Source of the DNA: Orbus sasakiae
GTDB taxonomy: Bacteria; Pseudomonadota; Gammaproteobacteria; Enterobacterales; Orbaceae
Reading direction: 5' to 3'
NCBI RefSeq assembly: GCF_039542345.1
Contig: NZ_BAABHY010000001.1
Location: 1,178,001-1,242,000, forward strand
DNA: 64,000 bases
How positions within the stretch are numbered: position 1 is the stretch's first letter; each line of letters opens with the position of its first letter. The position numbers and the translations under genes were made by a program. Below are positions 1 through 7,480 of the stretch, piece by piece. Below the pieces are notes generated by a model. That model had not been told where the DNA came from and searched no databases. It worked only from the letters and a program-made list of their open reading frames with translations.

Positions 1-1107
1 TAATACCGGTACAGTGCAAGGCCTCGATAATAATCCTTGCTCTTTTAAAGAGAAAAACCGCAATTCAGCCATTAATTGTTGATTAGAGACTGAATTTAAG
101 CCTAAACGACTTGCTATCATATCGCGATAAATCAGAGGGAGTTTTGCCTGCATCTGATTATCAACAAATAATTGATGAATGATCGGTGCAACATTGATTA
201 CCCCCTTTATTTTATTTGGCATCAAATAAGCTAGTCGCATAGCGATATTAGCACCAAATCGATAACCCATTAGGATAATATTGCTATAATCAATCAATGG
301 AACCGATTTAATTTGCTCAAGTACAGCTTGGTGAATAATCGTAGTATTTTGCGATAAATTAAATGCTTTACTATTACCTATTGACGGCGTATCAACTGTC
401 AACAAACCAACACCAAGTGGAGCTAAGTATTTTGAAAAATAATGGTAGAAATCGATTTGTAAATTACCCAGACCCGCACAAAGTAACACCACGGGAAATG
501 CTTTTGGCTGATCATCGTGTAACAATGGTGTATGTAATATTGCTTTTACCGATTTATTTTCAACGATAAATTCTAATTCTTTAATTTGGTAAGGTGAATA
601 GTTCATCGCTTCACGATAATAGCGATTAGCAAACACTTGCGCTTGATTGGCTAAATCATCGTTACGATAATAAGGGTAACTGGCAAGGCCTGCAAATAAA
701 CTGGCCGTCAACCACGCTTTATGGCACCCAGCTTTTGCTTGCGATTGTTCTGTAATTTGATGACACTGTTCTGCTTTTTGCTGCCATTTGACTGATTGCG
801 CTAAAAACTCATATATCCAATTACCAAACTGATAACCTTCAACAGTATCAAGCCAAGCCTCATTAGTTCGTTTTCGTGGCGATGCAGCGATACGTGATAA
901 GACTTCCTCAACTTCAATCAATGGTAATCCATGCCAATACCATGACAATCGATTAATCACTCTATACCAATTATTACGCCCTTCCCCATCAAGTAATGAA
1001 CGAGCTTGATGGTTACCGACATCAACACGATGAATCAGTGATGATGTTTCGGGATAATTAAACTGTGGTTTAAACAACTGTTCAGATAAATTTTTATTTG
1101 AGGTCAT
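1..1107 (-). CDS. frsA: FrsA-like alpha/beta hydrolase, partial (C-terminus beyond left edge)
   Basis: The reading frame is open from an ATG at 1107 to the left edge (369 codons); the E. coli protein has about 414, so roughly the last 45 residues are missing. The N-terminal third carries the YafA/FrsA helical region and the rest is an alpha/beta-hydrolase core, with LLCAGLGNLQ after the first core strand and MGYRFGANIAMRLAY at the nucleophile-elbow position. The expected Ser of the elbow is replaced by Arg-Phe-Gly, as in enteric FrsA, so classic serine hydrolase chemistry is doubtful. FrsA was described as a fermentation/respiration switch protein that binds glucose-specific EIIA, but its biochemical activity is disputed. 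The order with gpt and pepD downstream matches enterobacteria, which supports the name. Start ATG follows gpt by 63 bases on the same strand. Confidence 0.88.
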   Translation of the reverse strand, partial: MTSNKNLSEQLFKPQFNYPETSSLIHRVDVGNHQARSLLDGEGRNNWYRVINRLSWYWHGLPLIEVEEVLSRIAASPRKRTNEAWLDTVEGYQFGNWIYEFLAQSVKWQQKAEQCHQITEQSQAKAGCHKAWLTASLFAGLASYPYYRNDDLANQAQVFANRYYREAMNYSPYQIKELEFIVENKSVKAILHTPLLHDDQPKAFPVVLLCAGLGNLQIDFYHYFSKYLAPLGVGLLTVDTPSIGNSKAFNLSQNTTIIHQAVLEQIKSVPLIDYSNIILMGYRFGANIAMRLAYLMPNKIKGVINVAPIIHQLFVDNQMQAKLPLIYRDMIASRLGLNSVSNQQLMAELRFFSLKEQGLLSRPCTVPVL

Positions 1108-1170
1108 GAATAGTAATGCCTATTAGATTCCATTAACATCAATTCACCGCACACAATGGTGCGGATAGTA

Positions 1171-1704
1171 TTATTCTTTGTCACTTAATGGCTTAATGAA
1201 CGAAATACCCGTATCCCAAGGTTGCTCTATCCAGGTATTTTGCGGAATATCGATAACATAATCATCAACTAACGGTTTACCCGCTGGTTTTGCAAAAATA
1301 GTAACAAAATGCGCTTTAGGGTACATTTCACGGATTGAATGAGCCGTTCCGCCCGTATCAACTAAATCATCAATAACGATAAACCCTTCACCATCGCCTT
1401 CTGCGCGCTTTAAAATGAGTTTTTCACGTTGATGATTGTGGTCATAACTTGAGATACAAACCGTATCTACATAACGGATACTGAGTTCTCTAGCAAGAAT
1501 TGCCGCAGGCACTAATCCTCCGCGACTGACCGCAATAATCCCCTTCCATTGTGTTGCGGGTAATAATCGACAAGCTAACTCGCGACCATACATTTGTAAC
1601 ATATCCCAGGTTACGGTATATTTTTTCTTTTCAGCAATTTGCTGGGCTTTGATTTGTTTTTGCGCTTTGACGTCTTCGACAAGCTCATTTTGCTTTGTTG
1701 ACAT
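1171..1704 (-). CDS. gpt: Xanthine-guanine phosphoribosyltransferase
   Basis: Gpt joins xanthine, guanine or hypoxanthine to PRPP in purine salvage at the inner face of the membrane. The core matches enteric Gpt closely: AVSRGGLVPAAILAREL, the PRPP loop VIDDLVDTGGTA, and REMYPKAHFVTIFAKPAG. The usual length is about 152 residues. Here an extra, highly charged segment rich in Lys, Gln and Glu (about residues 1-26) precedes the conserved YTVTWDMLQ start. I place the start at the ATG at 1704, which has a TAGG Shine-Dalgarno-like sequence 9 bases upstream; a TTG at 1713 is in frame but less likely. No methionine lies between the extension and the core, so the extension appears real unless a non-ATG codon is used. 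It is followed by frsA on the same strand. Confidence 0.95.
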   Translation of the reverse strand: MSTKQNELVEDVKAQKQIKAQQIAEKKKYTVTWDMLQMYGRELACRLLPATQWKGIIAVSRGGLVPAAILARELSIRYVDTVCISSYDHNHQREKLILKRAEGDGEGFIVIDDLVDTGGTAHSIREMYPKAHFVTIFAKPAGKPLVDDYVIDIPQNTWIEQPWDTGISFIKPLSDKE

Positions 1705-1862
1705 AATAAACAACCTACAATTTTGAAGAATTAAGTGTTAAATAGTGTTATCGCATAAATTGCCATATCAATACACTTAAAATGAATGTAAAATTGCACC
1801 TAATTATAGTGTGAGTAGTAAATAAAAACTACTAATTTATTAATAGAATCTTGAGGTTTATT

Positions 1863-3326
1863 ATGCTGTCATCACTTACCCCCAAATCCCTTTGGACTAT
1901 CTTTAATCAGATCTGTCAAATTCCACATCCTTCACATCACGAAGCGATGATAACTAAGTATATTGTCGATTTTGCTGCACATCATAAAATTGAGTGTCAG
2001 TTAGATAAAGTAGGTAATATTCTTTTACGTAAAAATGCAACTCAAGGTAAAGAACATTTTCCATCGATTATTCTTCAAGCACATATGGATATGGTCCCTC
2101 AAAAAAATGAAGATACCATACATGATTTTTTAATCGACCCAATCAAACCTTATATTGATGGTAAATGGGTTAAAGCACAAGGTACAACACTCGGAGCTGA
2201 TAACGGCATTGGATTAGCTTCCGCGCTTGCGGCGTTAACAGATGAAAGCGTTGAACATGGCCCGCTTGAAGTTTTAATCACTGCCTCTGAAGAAACAGGA
2301 ATGATTGGCGCATTTGGTTTACAACCAAACTGGTTTAATAGTCGCTTCCTGATAAATACTGATTCTGAAGATGAGGGGGAAATTTTTACTGGCTGTGCCG
2401 GTGGGGTTGATTTTAAATCAACGTTTGCCGTCACTTATGCTGTTATTCCTGACTTTCATGATACGTACCTTCGTTTATCATTAAAAGGTTTAAAAGGTGG
2501 TCACTCAGGTTGTGATATCCATCTAGGTCGTGGCAATGCAATCAAATTGTTAATTCGTTTCTTAACCGAGTATGCACAAGATATTCCGTTTAGATTATCC
2601 GATTTTCGAGGCGGATCTTTACGTAATGCCATACCTCGTGAAGCATTTGCTGAAATCACGTTAAGTCAAAAAGACTTACCTGCGCTACAATTACTGATTA
2701 AAGAGTTTGAAGAAATATTACAACATGAATATAAGCATGTTGAACCGAATATCAATTTATCGTACACAGCATTAGAAAAAAATAAAGTCAAACGCGTTAT
2801 GACAACGGACCATCAACAAAAAATTCTTGACTGGTTAAACAGCGCACCCAATGGTGTTGTCAGAATGAGTAATGAAATCGCTGGTGTTGTTGAAACATCC
2901 CTTAATTTAGGCATTGTAGAAATTAAAGAAAATCAAATTTCAGCATACTTTTTAATTCGTTCACAAGTTGACTCAGCAAAAGATGCAGTTGTGTCATCGC
3001 TCATTTCTCACAGCCAATTAATCAATGCAAACTATGAAGTTAGTAGTGGATATTCAGGCTGGACACCAAATTTGGATTCGAAATTACTTAAATTAGCTGA
3101 AAATAACTATCAAAATATTTTCAATCAACAAGCTAAGATTACCGTTATTCATGCTGGACTTGAGTGCGGATTATTTACTAAACACTATCCTTATTTAGAC
3201 ATGATTTCGATTGGACCAACTATTGTTTCCCCTCATTCACCAGATGAAAAAGTAAACATTGACACCGTTGAAAAATACTGGCAATTATTGTTATCTATTT
3301 TAAAGTCAGCGGATAAACTTGTTTAA
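1863..3326 (+). CDS. pepD: Aminoacyl-histidine dipeptidase (peptidase D)
   Basis: This cytosolic M20 metallopeptidase of 487 residues (enteric PepD has 485) splits Xaa-His and other dipeptides. Visible metal and catalytic motifs are QAHMDMVPQ (His ligand and catalytic Asp), GADNGIGLA (bridging Asp), SEETGMIGA (catalytic Glu then ligand Glu) and NTDSEDEG; the dimerisation/lid domain begins near LKGLKGGHSGCDIHLGRGNA, and a late metal-ligand His lies in SIGPTIVSPHSPDE. I chose the ATG at 1863 because GAGG lies 7 bases before it; an in-frame TTG at 1851 overlaps that ribosome site. The gene is divergent from gpt, as in E. coli, with about 158 bases between the starts. A short terminator follows directly. 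Confidence 0.97.
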   Translation: MLSSLTPKSLWTIFNQICQIPHPSHHEAMITKYIVDFAAHHKIECQLDKVGNILLRKNATQGKEHFPSIILQAHMDMVPQKNEDTIHDFLIDPIKPYIDGKWVKAQGTTLGADNGIGLASALAALTDESVEHGPLEVLITASEETGMIGAFGLQPNWFNSRFLINTDSEDEGEIFTGCAGGVDFKSTFAVTYAVIPDFHDTYLRLSLKGLKGGHSGCDIHLGRGNAIKLLIRFLTEYAQDIPFRLSDFRGGSLRNAIPREAFAEITLSQKDLPALQLLIKEFEEILQHEYKHVEPNINLSYTALEKNKVKRVMTTDHQQKILDWLNSAPNGVVRMSNEIAGVVETSLNLGIVEIKENQISAYFLIRSQVDSAKDAVVSSLISHSQLINANYEVSSGYSGWTPNLDSKLLKLAENNYQNIFNQQAKITVIHAGLECGLFTKHYPYLDMISIGPTIVSPHSPDEKVNIDTVEKYWQLLLSILKSADKLV

Positions 3327-3345
3327 TTATCCCTCAATAGCATTT

Positions 3346-3366
3346 AAAGGGCTTAACTGCCCTTTT
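3346..3366 (+). terminator. Intrinsic terminator after pepD
   Basis: A 7-bp stem (AAAGGGC with GCCCTTT) and a six-base loop end in a short run of T. It sits 20 bases after the pepD stop codon. Confidence 0.65.
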
Positions 3367-3482
3367 AGCTTAGTATTAAATAATATGACTTTAGAACCAT
3401 CATATTATGATGATATTATTCGACTAGTAACTTCTATTAGCTTGATCACTCAGTAATATAAAAATTAAAATAAGGATTCTTT

Positions 3483-4232
3483 ATGCCATTTATTGGAATT
3501 GGGTTAAGTACGATTATTGCTATTTTCTTTGCTATTCATGCTGTACGAAGTGGGCAAAATAGTTATTGGCTGTTTATTTTATTTGTATTTCCCTTTCTTG
3601 GTAGTATTGTTTATTGTTTGGCTGTTTTTATTCCAAGTATGAGAACAAGTCGCGCTGGCTACCAAATCGAATCAACATTGCGTAAAGCTATCGATCCGCA
3701 TAAAGCCTTAAGAGAAGCGCAAAACACTTATGAAATATCTCCCACAATTGATGCGACAGTACGATTAGCAAAAGCCTTGGTTGATAATGGTAAAGCAAAA
3801 GATGCTTTGCCTTATTATCAAAATGCATTAACTGGAATTTATCAATATGCACCTGATATTTTATTGCAATATGCTTATGCACTTTTTGTTTGTGAAGATT
3901 ACCTCAAAGCTCGCGATACACTTGACACGTTAAGAACACATAACCCTAGCTTTCGTTCAGATGAAGGGCACTTGTTGTATGCTAGAATTTTAGTTTCACT
4001 CAATGATAAAATAGGTGCTAATGAGGAGTTTTCAGCGTTAATTGACTATTACCCTAGCCTTGAAGCATTATCTCAATATTTAAGGGCACTAGTACAGTGG
4101 GGTGAGTTTGATAAAGCAAAAATAAGACTGAATGAATATCAAATTAGAATAAAGCACATGCCTCGGCATGCTAAAAAATTAAACGCGCAATGGATCAAAG
4201 AAATCGAACAACTCAAACAACACATAAGATAA
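3483..4232 (+). CDS. Membrane-anchored TPR-repeat protein of unknown function
   Basis: The product has 249 residues. Two hydrophobic segments (about residues 2-18 and 27-48) form a short hairpin resembling the N-terminal membrane domain of cardiolipin-synthase-type (PLDc_N) proteins, with a VFPFLGSIVYCL core. The rest (about 65-245) is helical and reads as three to four TPR-like repeats: ATVRLAKALVDNGKAKDALPYYQNAL, ILLQYAYALFVCEDYLKARDTLDTL, and LYARILVSLNDKIGANEEFSALI. No catalytic motif is visible, so a scaffold or chaperone-like role at the inner membrane is the most that can be inferred. The gene stands alone, with its own upstream AGGA site and a bidirectional terminator shared with the convergent transporter gene. 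Confidence 0.75.
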   Translation: MPFIGIGLSTIIAIFFAIHAVRSGQNSYWLFILFVFPFLGSIVYCLAVFIPSMRTSRAGYQIESTLRKAIDPHKALREAQNTYEISPTIDATVRLAKALVDNGKAKDALPYYQNALTGIYQYAPDILLQYAYALFVCEDYLKARDTLDTLRTHNPSFRSDEGHLLYARILVSLNDKIGANEEFSALIDYYPSLEALSQYLRALVQWGEFDKAKIRLNEYQIRIKHMPRHAKKLNAQWIKEIEQLKQHIR

Positions 4233-4242
4233 TCATATTTGT

Positions 4243-4267
4243 AACAGCTAGAGATTATCTAGCTGTT
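4243..4267. terminator. Bidirectional terminator between the TPR gene and the Set-family gene
   Basis: A perfect 10-bp stem (AACAGCTAGA with TCTAGCTGTT, loop of five) is followed by TTTA on the + strand. It overlaps the last codons of the transporter gene on the - strand, so one hairpin may serve both convergent genes. Confidence 0.6.
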
Positions 4268-5451
4268 TTAACCTGCAAACAGAGTACTAAAGAAATGAAC
4301 ATCATCGCCAATGCAATATAATAAATGACTTCATGGCCATACATATCAGATATAAATCCTTGAATCATCCCGCCAATAATAACACTGCACGTAACACCAT
4401 TATTAAATAGTGTTGACGCAACCCCCATGCGAGTTGGGAGAAGATCTTGAAAATAAATAATACCAATATTCGCAACGATACCAATAAACAAGGCATTAAA
4501 TAATTGTAGTAGCAATAAAGCTAGCTCACCACGGAATGTAATAACACCAATATAGAATAATACACCACAGATCACCGCAAACAGAATCAAATTACGCTTG
4601 CCAATATAAGGCACTAAATATCCAGCAATAAGCATGACGGGAATTTCAATTCCAGCTGCGATCCCCATCAATTTACCAGGTAGTGACGTAGATAAATGTA
4701 ATACTTCATCAACGTATAATGGCATATCTATCAGGTACATCATATTAGCTGTCCACATAAAGACGGTTGCCAAAAATAAAAAAACCACATTTTTGTTTTT
4801 AAAAATTGGTTGGTCTGGATCACTAGGTAACGCGTTTAAATCAGCTTTTGATACGGGATTACGTTCAACCGATGGCAAAAATAGCATGATAACAATCATG
4901 GCAATAACATACATCGTGGCAGCGCTTAAATACATCGTTGTAAAACCATAATTCATAGCTAATGCAAACGATAATGGCGGTCCAATGACCCAAGCTAACG
5001 ATAATTGAGCGCGTATTAAAGAATTAAATGCAACGACATTACGTCCTGTTTTTACCGCATATTCACGAGCTAGGGCAAAAATCTGCGGCATTGCTGCTGA
5101 CGCTAATGCAGCAAAGAAAATACCAACCGTGATGAGTACAAAATAATGCCGAGTATAAGCAAAAGTAAGGCTATTAAACAATCCCATTAAACAGCAGAAT
5201 ATCACAATATATCGACGTTCACCTTTCACATCTGAATATTTAGCTAGCATAAAACTACCAATAATACTTGCAATTGCATTAAGTGAATAAAATGTCCCGA
5301 CAAAAATCGGATTAACATTGACTTCATATGATAAAAAACGGCTTAACGTGGGGGCTTGTAATGCACCAGCAATACCAACGATAAACGTACTAAGTAAAAA
5401 TGCGGCAAAAATAATGGTTCGTTTTTGCCGAAAAGCAGAATCACAAAACAT
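4255..5451 (-). CDS. MFS sugar efflux transporter, SetA/SetB family
   Basis: This inner membrane protein of 398 residues has 12 predicted helices and belongs to the Set family of proton-driven sugar exporters (E. coli SetA and SetB, about 392 residues). Family hallmarks are GIAGALQAPTLS in helix 1, MPQIFALAREYAVKTGR after helix 4, RAQLSLAWVIGPPLSFAL in helix 5, GLEIP-type GIEIPVMLIAGYL, and YFQDLLP near the C-terminus. Set proteins export lactose, glucose analogues and other sugars and can relieve sugar-phosphate stress; the exact substrate here cannot be told. The ATG at 5451 follows AAGGT by 7 bases. It is divergent from cutC. SetA, SetB and SetC cannot be separated by eye. Confidence 0.85.
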   Translation of the reverse strand: MFCDSAFRQKRTIIFAAFLLSTFIVGIAGALQAPTLSRFLSYEVNVNPIFVGTFYSLNAIASIIGSFMLAKYSDVKGERRYIVIFCCLMGLFNSLTFAYTRHYFVLITVGIFFAALASAAMPQIFALAREYAVKTGRNVVAFNSLIRAQLSLAWVIGPPLSFALAMNYGFTTMYLSAATMYVIAMIVIMLFLPSVERNPVSKADLNALPSDPDQPIFKNKNVVFLFLATVFMWTANMMYLIDMPLYVDEVLHLSTSLPGKLMGIAAGIEIPVMLIAGYLVPYIGKRNLILFAVICGVLFYIGVITFRGELALLLLQLFNALFIGIVANIGIIYFQDLLPTRMGVASTLFNNGVTCSVIIGGMIQGFISDMYGHEVIYYIALAMMFISLVLCLQVKTAR

Positions 5452-5551
5452 AATATGACCTTTTTAAATAAAACTGATCTATTATAATCCTGTATCATTT
5501 AACAACAATCGATATAATACAATTAATGTCATATTCTCGAAGAAAATAACC

Positions 5552-6292
5552 ATGAAACTTGAAATTTGCTGCTACAGTATTGATGATATTTTAACTGCCT
5601 ATCATAATGGTGCAGATCGCATTGAATTTTGTTCAGGCCGCAGTGATGGTGGCTTAACGCCGAGCTATGGTGATTTATTACAACTATCAGAGCTTAATTT
5701 GCCGATTGCTATTCATCCCATCGTCAGACCCCGTGGTGGTGACTTTTGTTACAGCCAATTTGAAATCAATAGTATGCGCCATGATATTAAGCTGATAAAA
5801 CAACTGAATTTTGTTGGCGTAGTATTTGGTTGTTTACAAACAGATGGTTCCATCGATCTTGATAACATGGAAAAACTGATGAATGCAGCCAAAGGACTTT
5901 CTGTTACCTTCCATCGAGCATTTGATGTATGCCATCAACCACTGAAAGCAATACAACAAATTAATGAACTCGGGATTGATCGTTTATTGACTTCAGGACA
6001 ACAAGCAAATGCGCTGATGGGAATAGAATTAATTGAACAACTGAAAAACAAGTCAAAATCGACCATAATAATGCCCGGCTGTGGTATTCGATCTGACAAC
6101 TTAGCACCGTTTATACAACTTGGATTAAATGAATTCCATTCATCCGCAACACAGGTTGTACCTTCTTTAATGCAACATCAAAATCACTTTGTCAATATGA
6201 GCCAAACTGCAAATAATGAATTTTTACGTTATTGTGTCAATCCCGATGAGATCAAAAAAATGAAAAAAATACTCCCCTCTGTCCATAACTAA
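5552..6292 (+). CDS. cutC: CutC family protein
   Basis: This 246-residue TIM-barrel protein matches CutC (E. coli 248). Visible conserved segments are LEICCYSIDD at the N-terminus, GADRIEFCSGRSDGGLTPS, HPIVRPRGGDFCYS, FGCLQTDGSID, TFHRAFDV, RLLTSGQ and the C-terminal FHSSATQ. CutC was first linked to copper tolerance in E. coli, but later work tied that effect to a neighbouring small RNA, so the molecular role remains uncertain. The gene is single and divergent from the Set-type transporter. The start has AGAAAATAACC upstream, a weak ribosome site. Assignment to the family is firm; the function is not. Confidence 0.93.
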   Translation: MKLEICCYSIDDILTAYHNGADRIEFCSGRSDGGLTPSYGDLLQLSELNLPIAIHPIVRPRGGDFCYSQFEINSMRHDIKLIKQLNFVGVVFGCLQTDGSIDLDNMEKLMNAAKGLSVTFHRAFDVCHQPLKAIQQINELGIDRLLTSGQQANALMGIELIEQLKNKSKSTIIMPGCGIRSDNLAPFIQLGLNEFHSSATQVVPSLMQHQNHFVNMSQTANNEFLRYCVNPDEIKKMKKILPSVHN

Positions 6293-6329
6293 ATTATTTG
6301 ACTATTTTTGTTTAAAAATTTTTGTAAAA

Positions 6330-6345
6330 TTGGATGTAGGTCACA
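6330..6345. promoter_or_regulatory. Candidate CRP site upstream of the first antiterminator gene
   Basis: TTGGA-N6-TCACA resembles the CRP consensus TGTGA-N6-TCACA (right half perfect, left half 3 of 5). It lies about 83 bases before the antiterminator start, where a catabolite-controlled PTS regulator would be expected to have one. Confidence 0.4.
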
Positions 6346-6427
6346 CTCTATAACATTATTTCTTTTCATATTGTTAAAAATAACAATATCATGTACCTTT
6401 TACCTTAATTAGTGTATAAAATTAATA

Positions 6428-7282
6428 ATGAAAGTTCATAAGATATTAAATAATAATGTAATTATAATACTTGATAAATCAGGTAATGAGCAGATCATTA
6501 TGGGACGCGGCATTGCTTTTAAGAAGAAAGAAGGCGATTTTGTTGATCAAACATTGATTGAAAAACAGTTTTCTTTAACAAATAACGAAATTTTACCAAA
6601 GTTTGCAGAACTCTTATCTGAAATACCACTGAGCGTTATAAGTGTCAGTGAAATCATTATTAATCAAGCCAAAAGCCAATTAGATGGCAAATTACAAGAT
6701 AGTATTTATATTTCATTAACTGACCATATTCACTTCGCTATTGAAAGGCATAAACAAGGTTTTGATATTCCGAATGGTTTTTTGTGGGAAATAAAAAAAC
6801 TTTACAATAAAGAGTTTAAAATTGGACTTTTTGCACTTGAAACCATAAAGCAACGTTTAAATGTCATATTACCAGAAGATGAAGCTGGTTTTATAACCTT
6901 TCACATTATCAACGCACAGCTCAATGATACGATGCCCAATATTGTGACGATGACCAAAATTATGCGAGAGATACTCAATATAGTAAAATACCATTTTAAA
7001 TTTGAATATGATGAAGATAGCCTGACCTATCAACGTTTTGTAACACACTTGAAGTTTTTTTCTCAACGTATACTGAATAATAATTTTGTGGCTAGCCAAG
7101 ACATCTCGTTATATGAAATCGTCAAAGAAAAATATCATCAGGCTTATTTGTGCACGAAGCGAATCGATCTCCATTTGATTCAACAATATGCACATCCACT
7201 CACTGATGATGAAAGTCTTTATTTGACCATTCACATTGAGCGTTTGCGTAACGAATTGCAAATTATGGCTGTATCAGAGTAA
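6428..7282 (+). CDS. BglG/LicT-family transcription antiterminator (locus 1)
   Basis: This 284-residue regulator has an N-terminal RNA-binding CAT domain (about residues 1-55; MKVHKILNNNVIIILD, GRGIAFKKKEGD) and two PTS regulation domains. PRD1 carries TDHIHFAIERHKQG and EAGFITFHIINAQL; PRD2 carries RFVTHLKFF and DDESLYLTIHIERL, so the usual phosphorylatable His residues are present. Such proteins, when not phosphorylated by their cognate EII, dimerise and bind a RAT hairpin, preventing transcription termination. A RAT/terminator lies 90 bases downstream, before the PTS permease. There is no RAT before this gene itself, unlike locus 2. The start is preceded by a TATAAA-like -10 sequence and a weak ribosome site. 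Confidence 0.93.
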   Translation: MKVHKILNNNVIIILDKSGNEQIIMGRGIAFKKKEGDFVDQTLIEKQFSLTNNEILPKFAELLSEIPLSVISVSEIIINQAKSQLDGKLQDSIYISLTDHIHFAIERHKQGFDIPNGFLWEIKKLYNKEFKIGLFALETIKQRLNVILPEDEAGFITFHIINAQLNDTMPNIVTMTKIMREILNIVKYHFKFEYDEDSLTYQRFVTHLKFFSQRILNNNFVASQDISLYEIVKEKYHQAYLCTKRIDLHLIQQYAHPLTDDESLYLTIHIERLRNELQIMAVSE

Positions 7283-7283
7283 A

Positions 7284-7299
7284 TGCGACATAGATCACA
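7284..7299. promoter_or_regulatory. Candidate CRP site between antiterminator gene 1 and its PTS gene
   Basis: TGCGA-N6-TCACA matches the CRP consensus at 9 of the 10 defined bases. It starts just after the antiterminator stop codon and about 90 bases before the RAT, so the permease gene probably has its own CRP-dependent promoter. Confidence 0.55.
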
Positions 7300-7372
7300 A
7301 AATTAAATTGTGATTTATATTTCTACTTTTCAAATGATTTAAAATAGTGTTAGTCTAAAAAAACAAGTTATT

Positions 7373-7459
7373 GGATTGTTACTGTAACGTTTATTTGATA
7401 AACATAAATACAGGCAAAACCTAAATCTCTCTACCGCGGGGGATTTAGGTTTTTTTTTG
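7373..7459 (+). promoter_or_regulatory. RAT antiterminator element overlapping an intrinsic terminator (locus 1)
   Basis: The RAT signature GGATTGTTACTG begins at 7373 and CAGGCAAAACC ends at about 7421; the bases between form an extra apical hairpin, making the element longer than the classic roughly 30 bases. The terminator is an 11-bp stem, AAACCTAAATC (7417-7427) with GATTTAGGTTT (7442-7452), followed by seven more T. The two structures share the AAACC segment and are mutually exclusive, the hallmark of BglG/LicT/SacY control. Confidence 0.93.
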
Positions 7460-7480
7460 GCCTAAAAATAGGATTTTTTT

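Noticed and set aside
363..569. 68-codon frame on the + strand
   Set aside because: It lies wholly opposite the frsA coding sequence, which has clear family similarity; no ribosome site.
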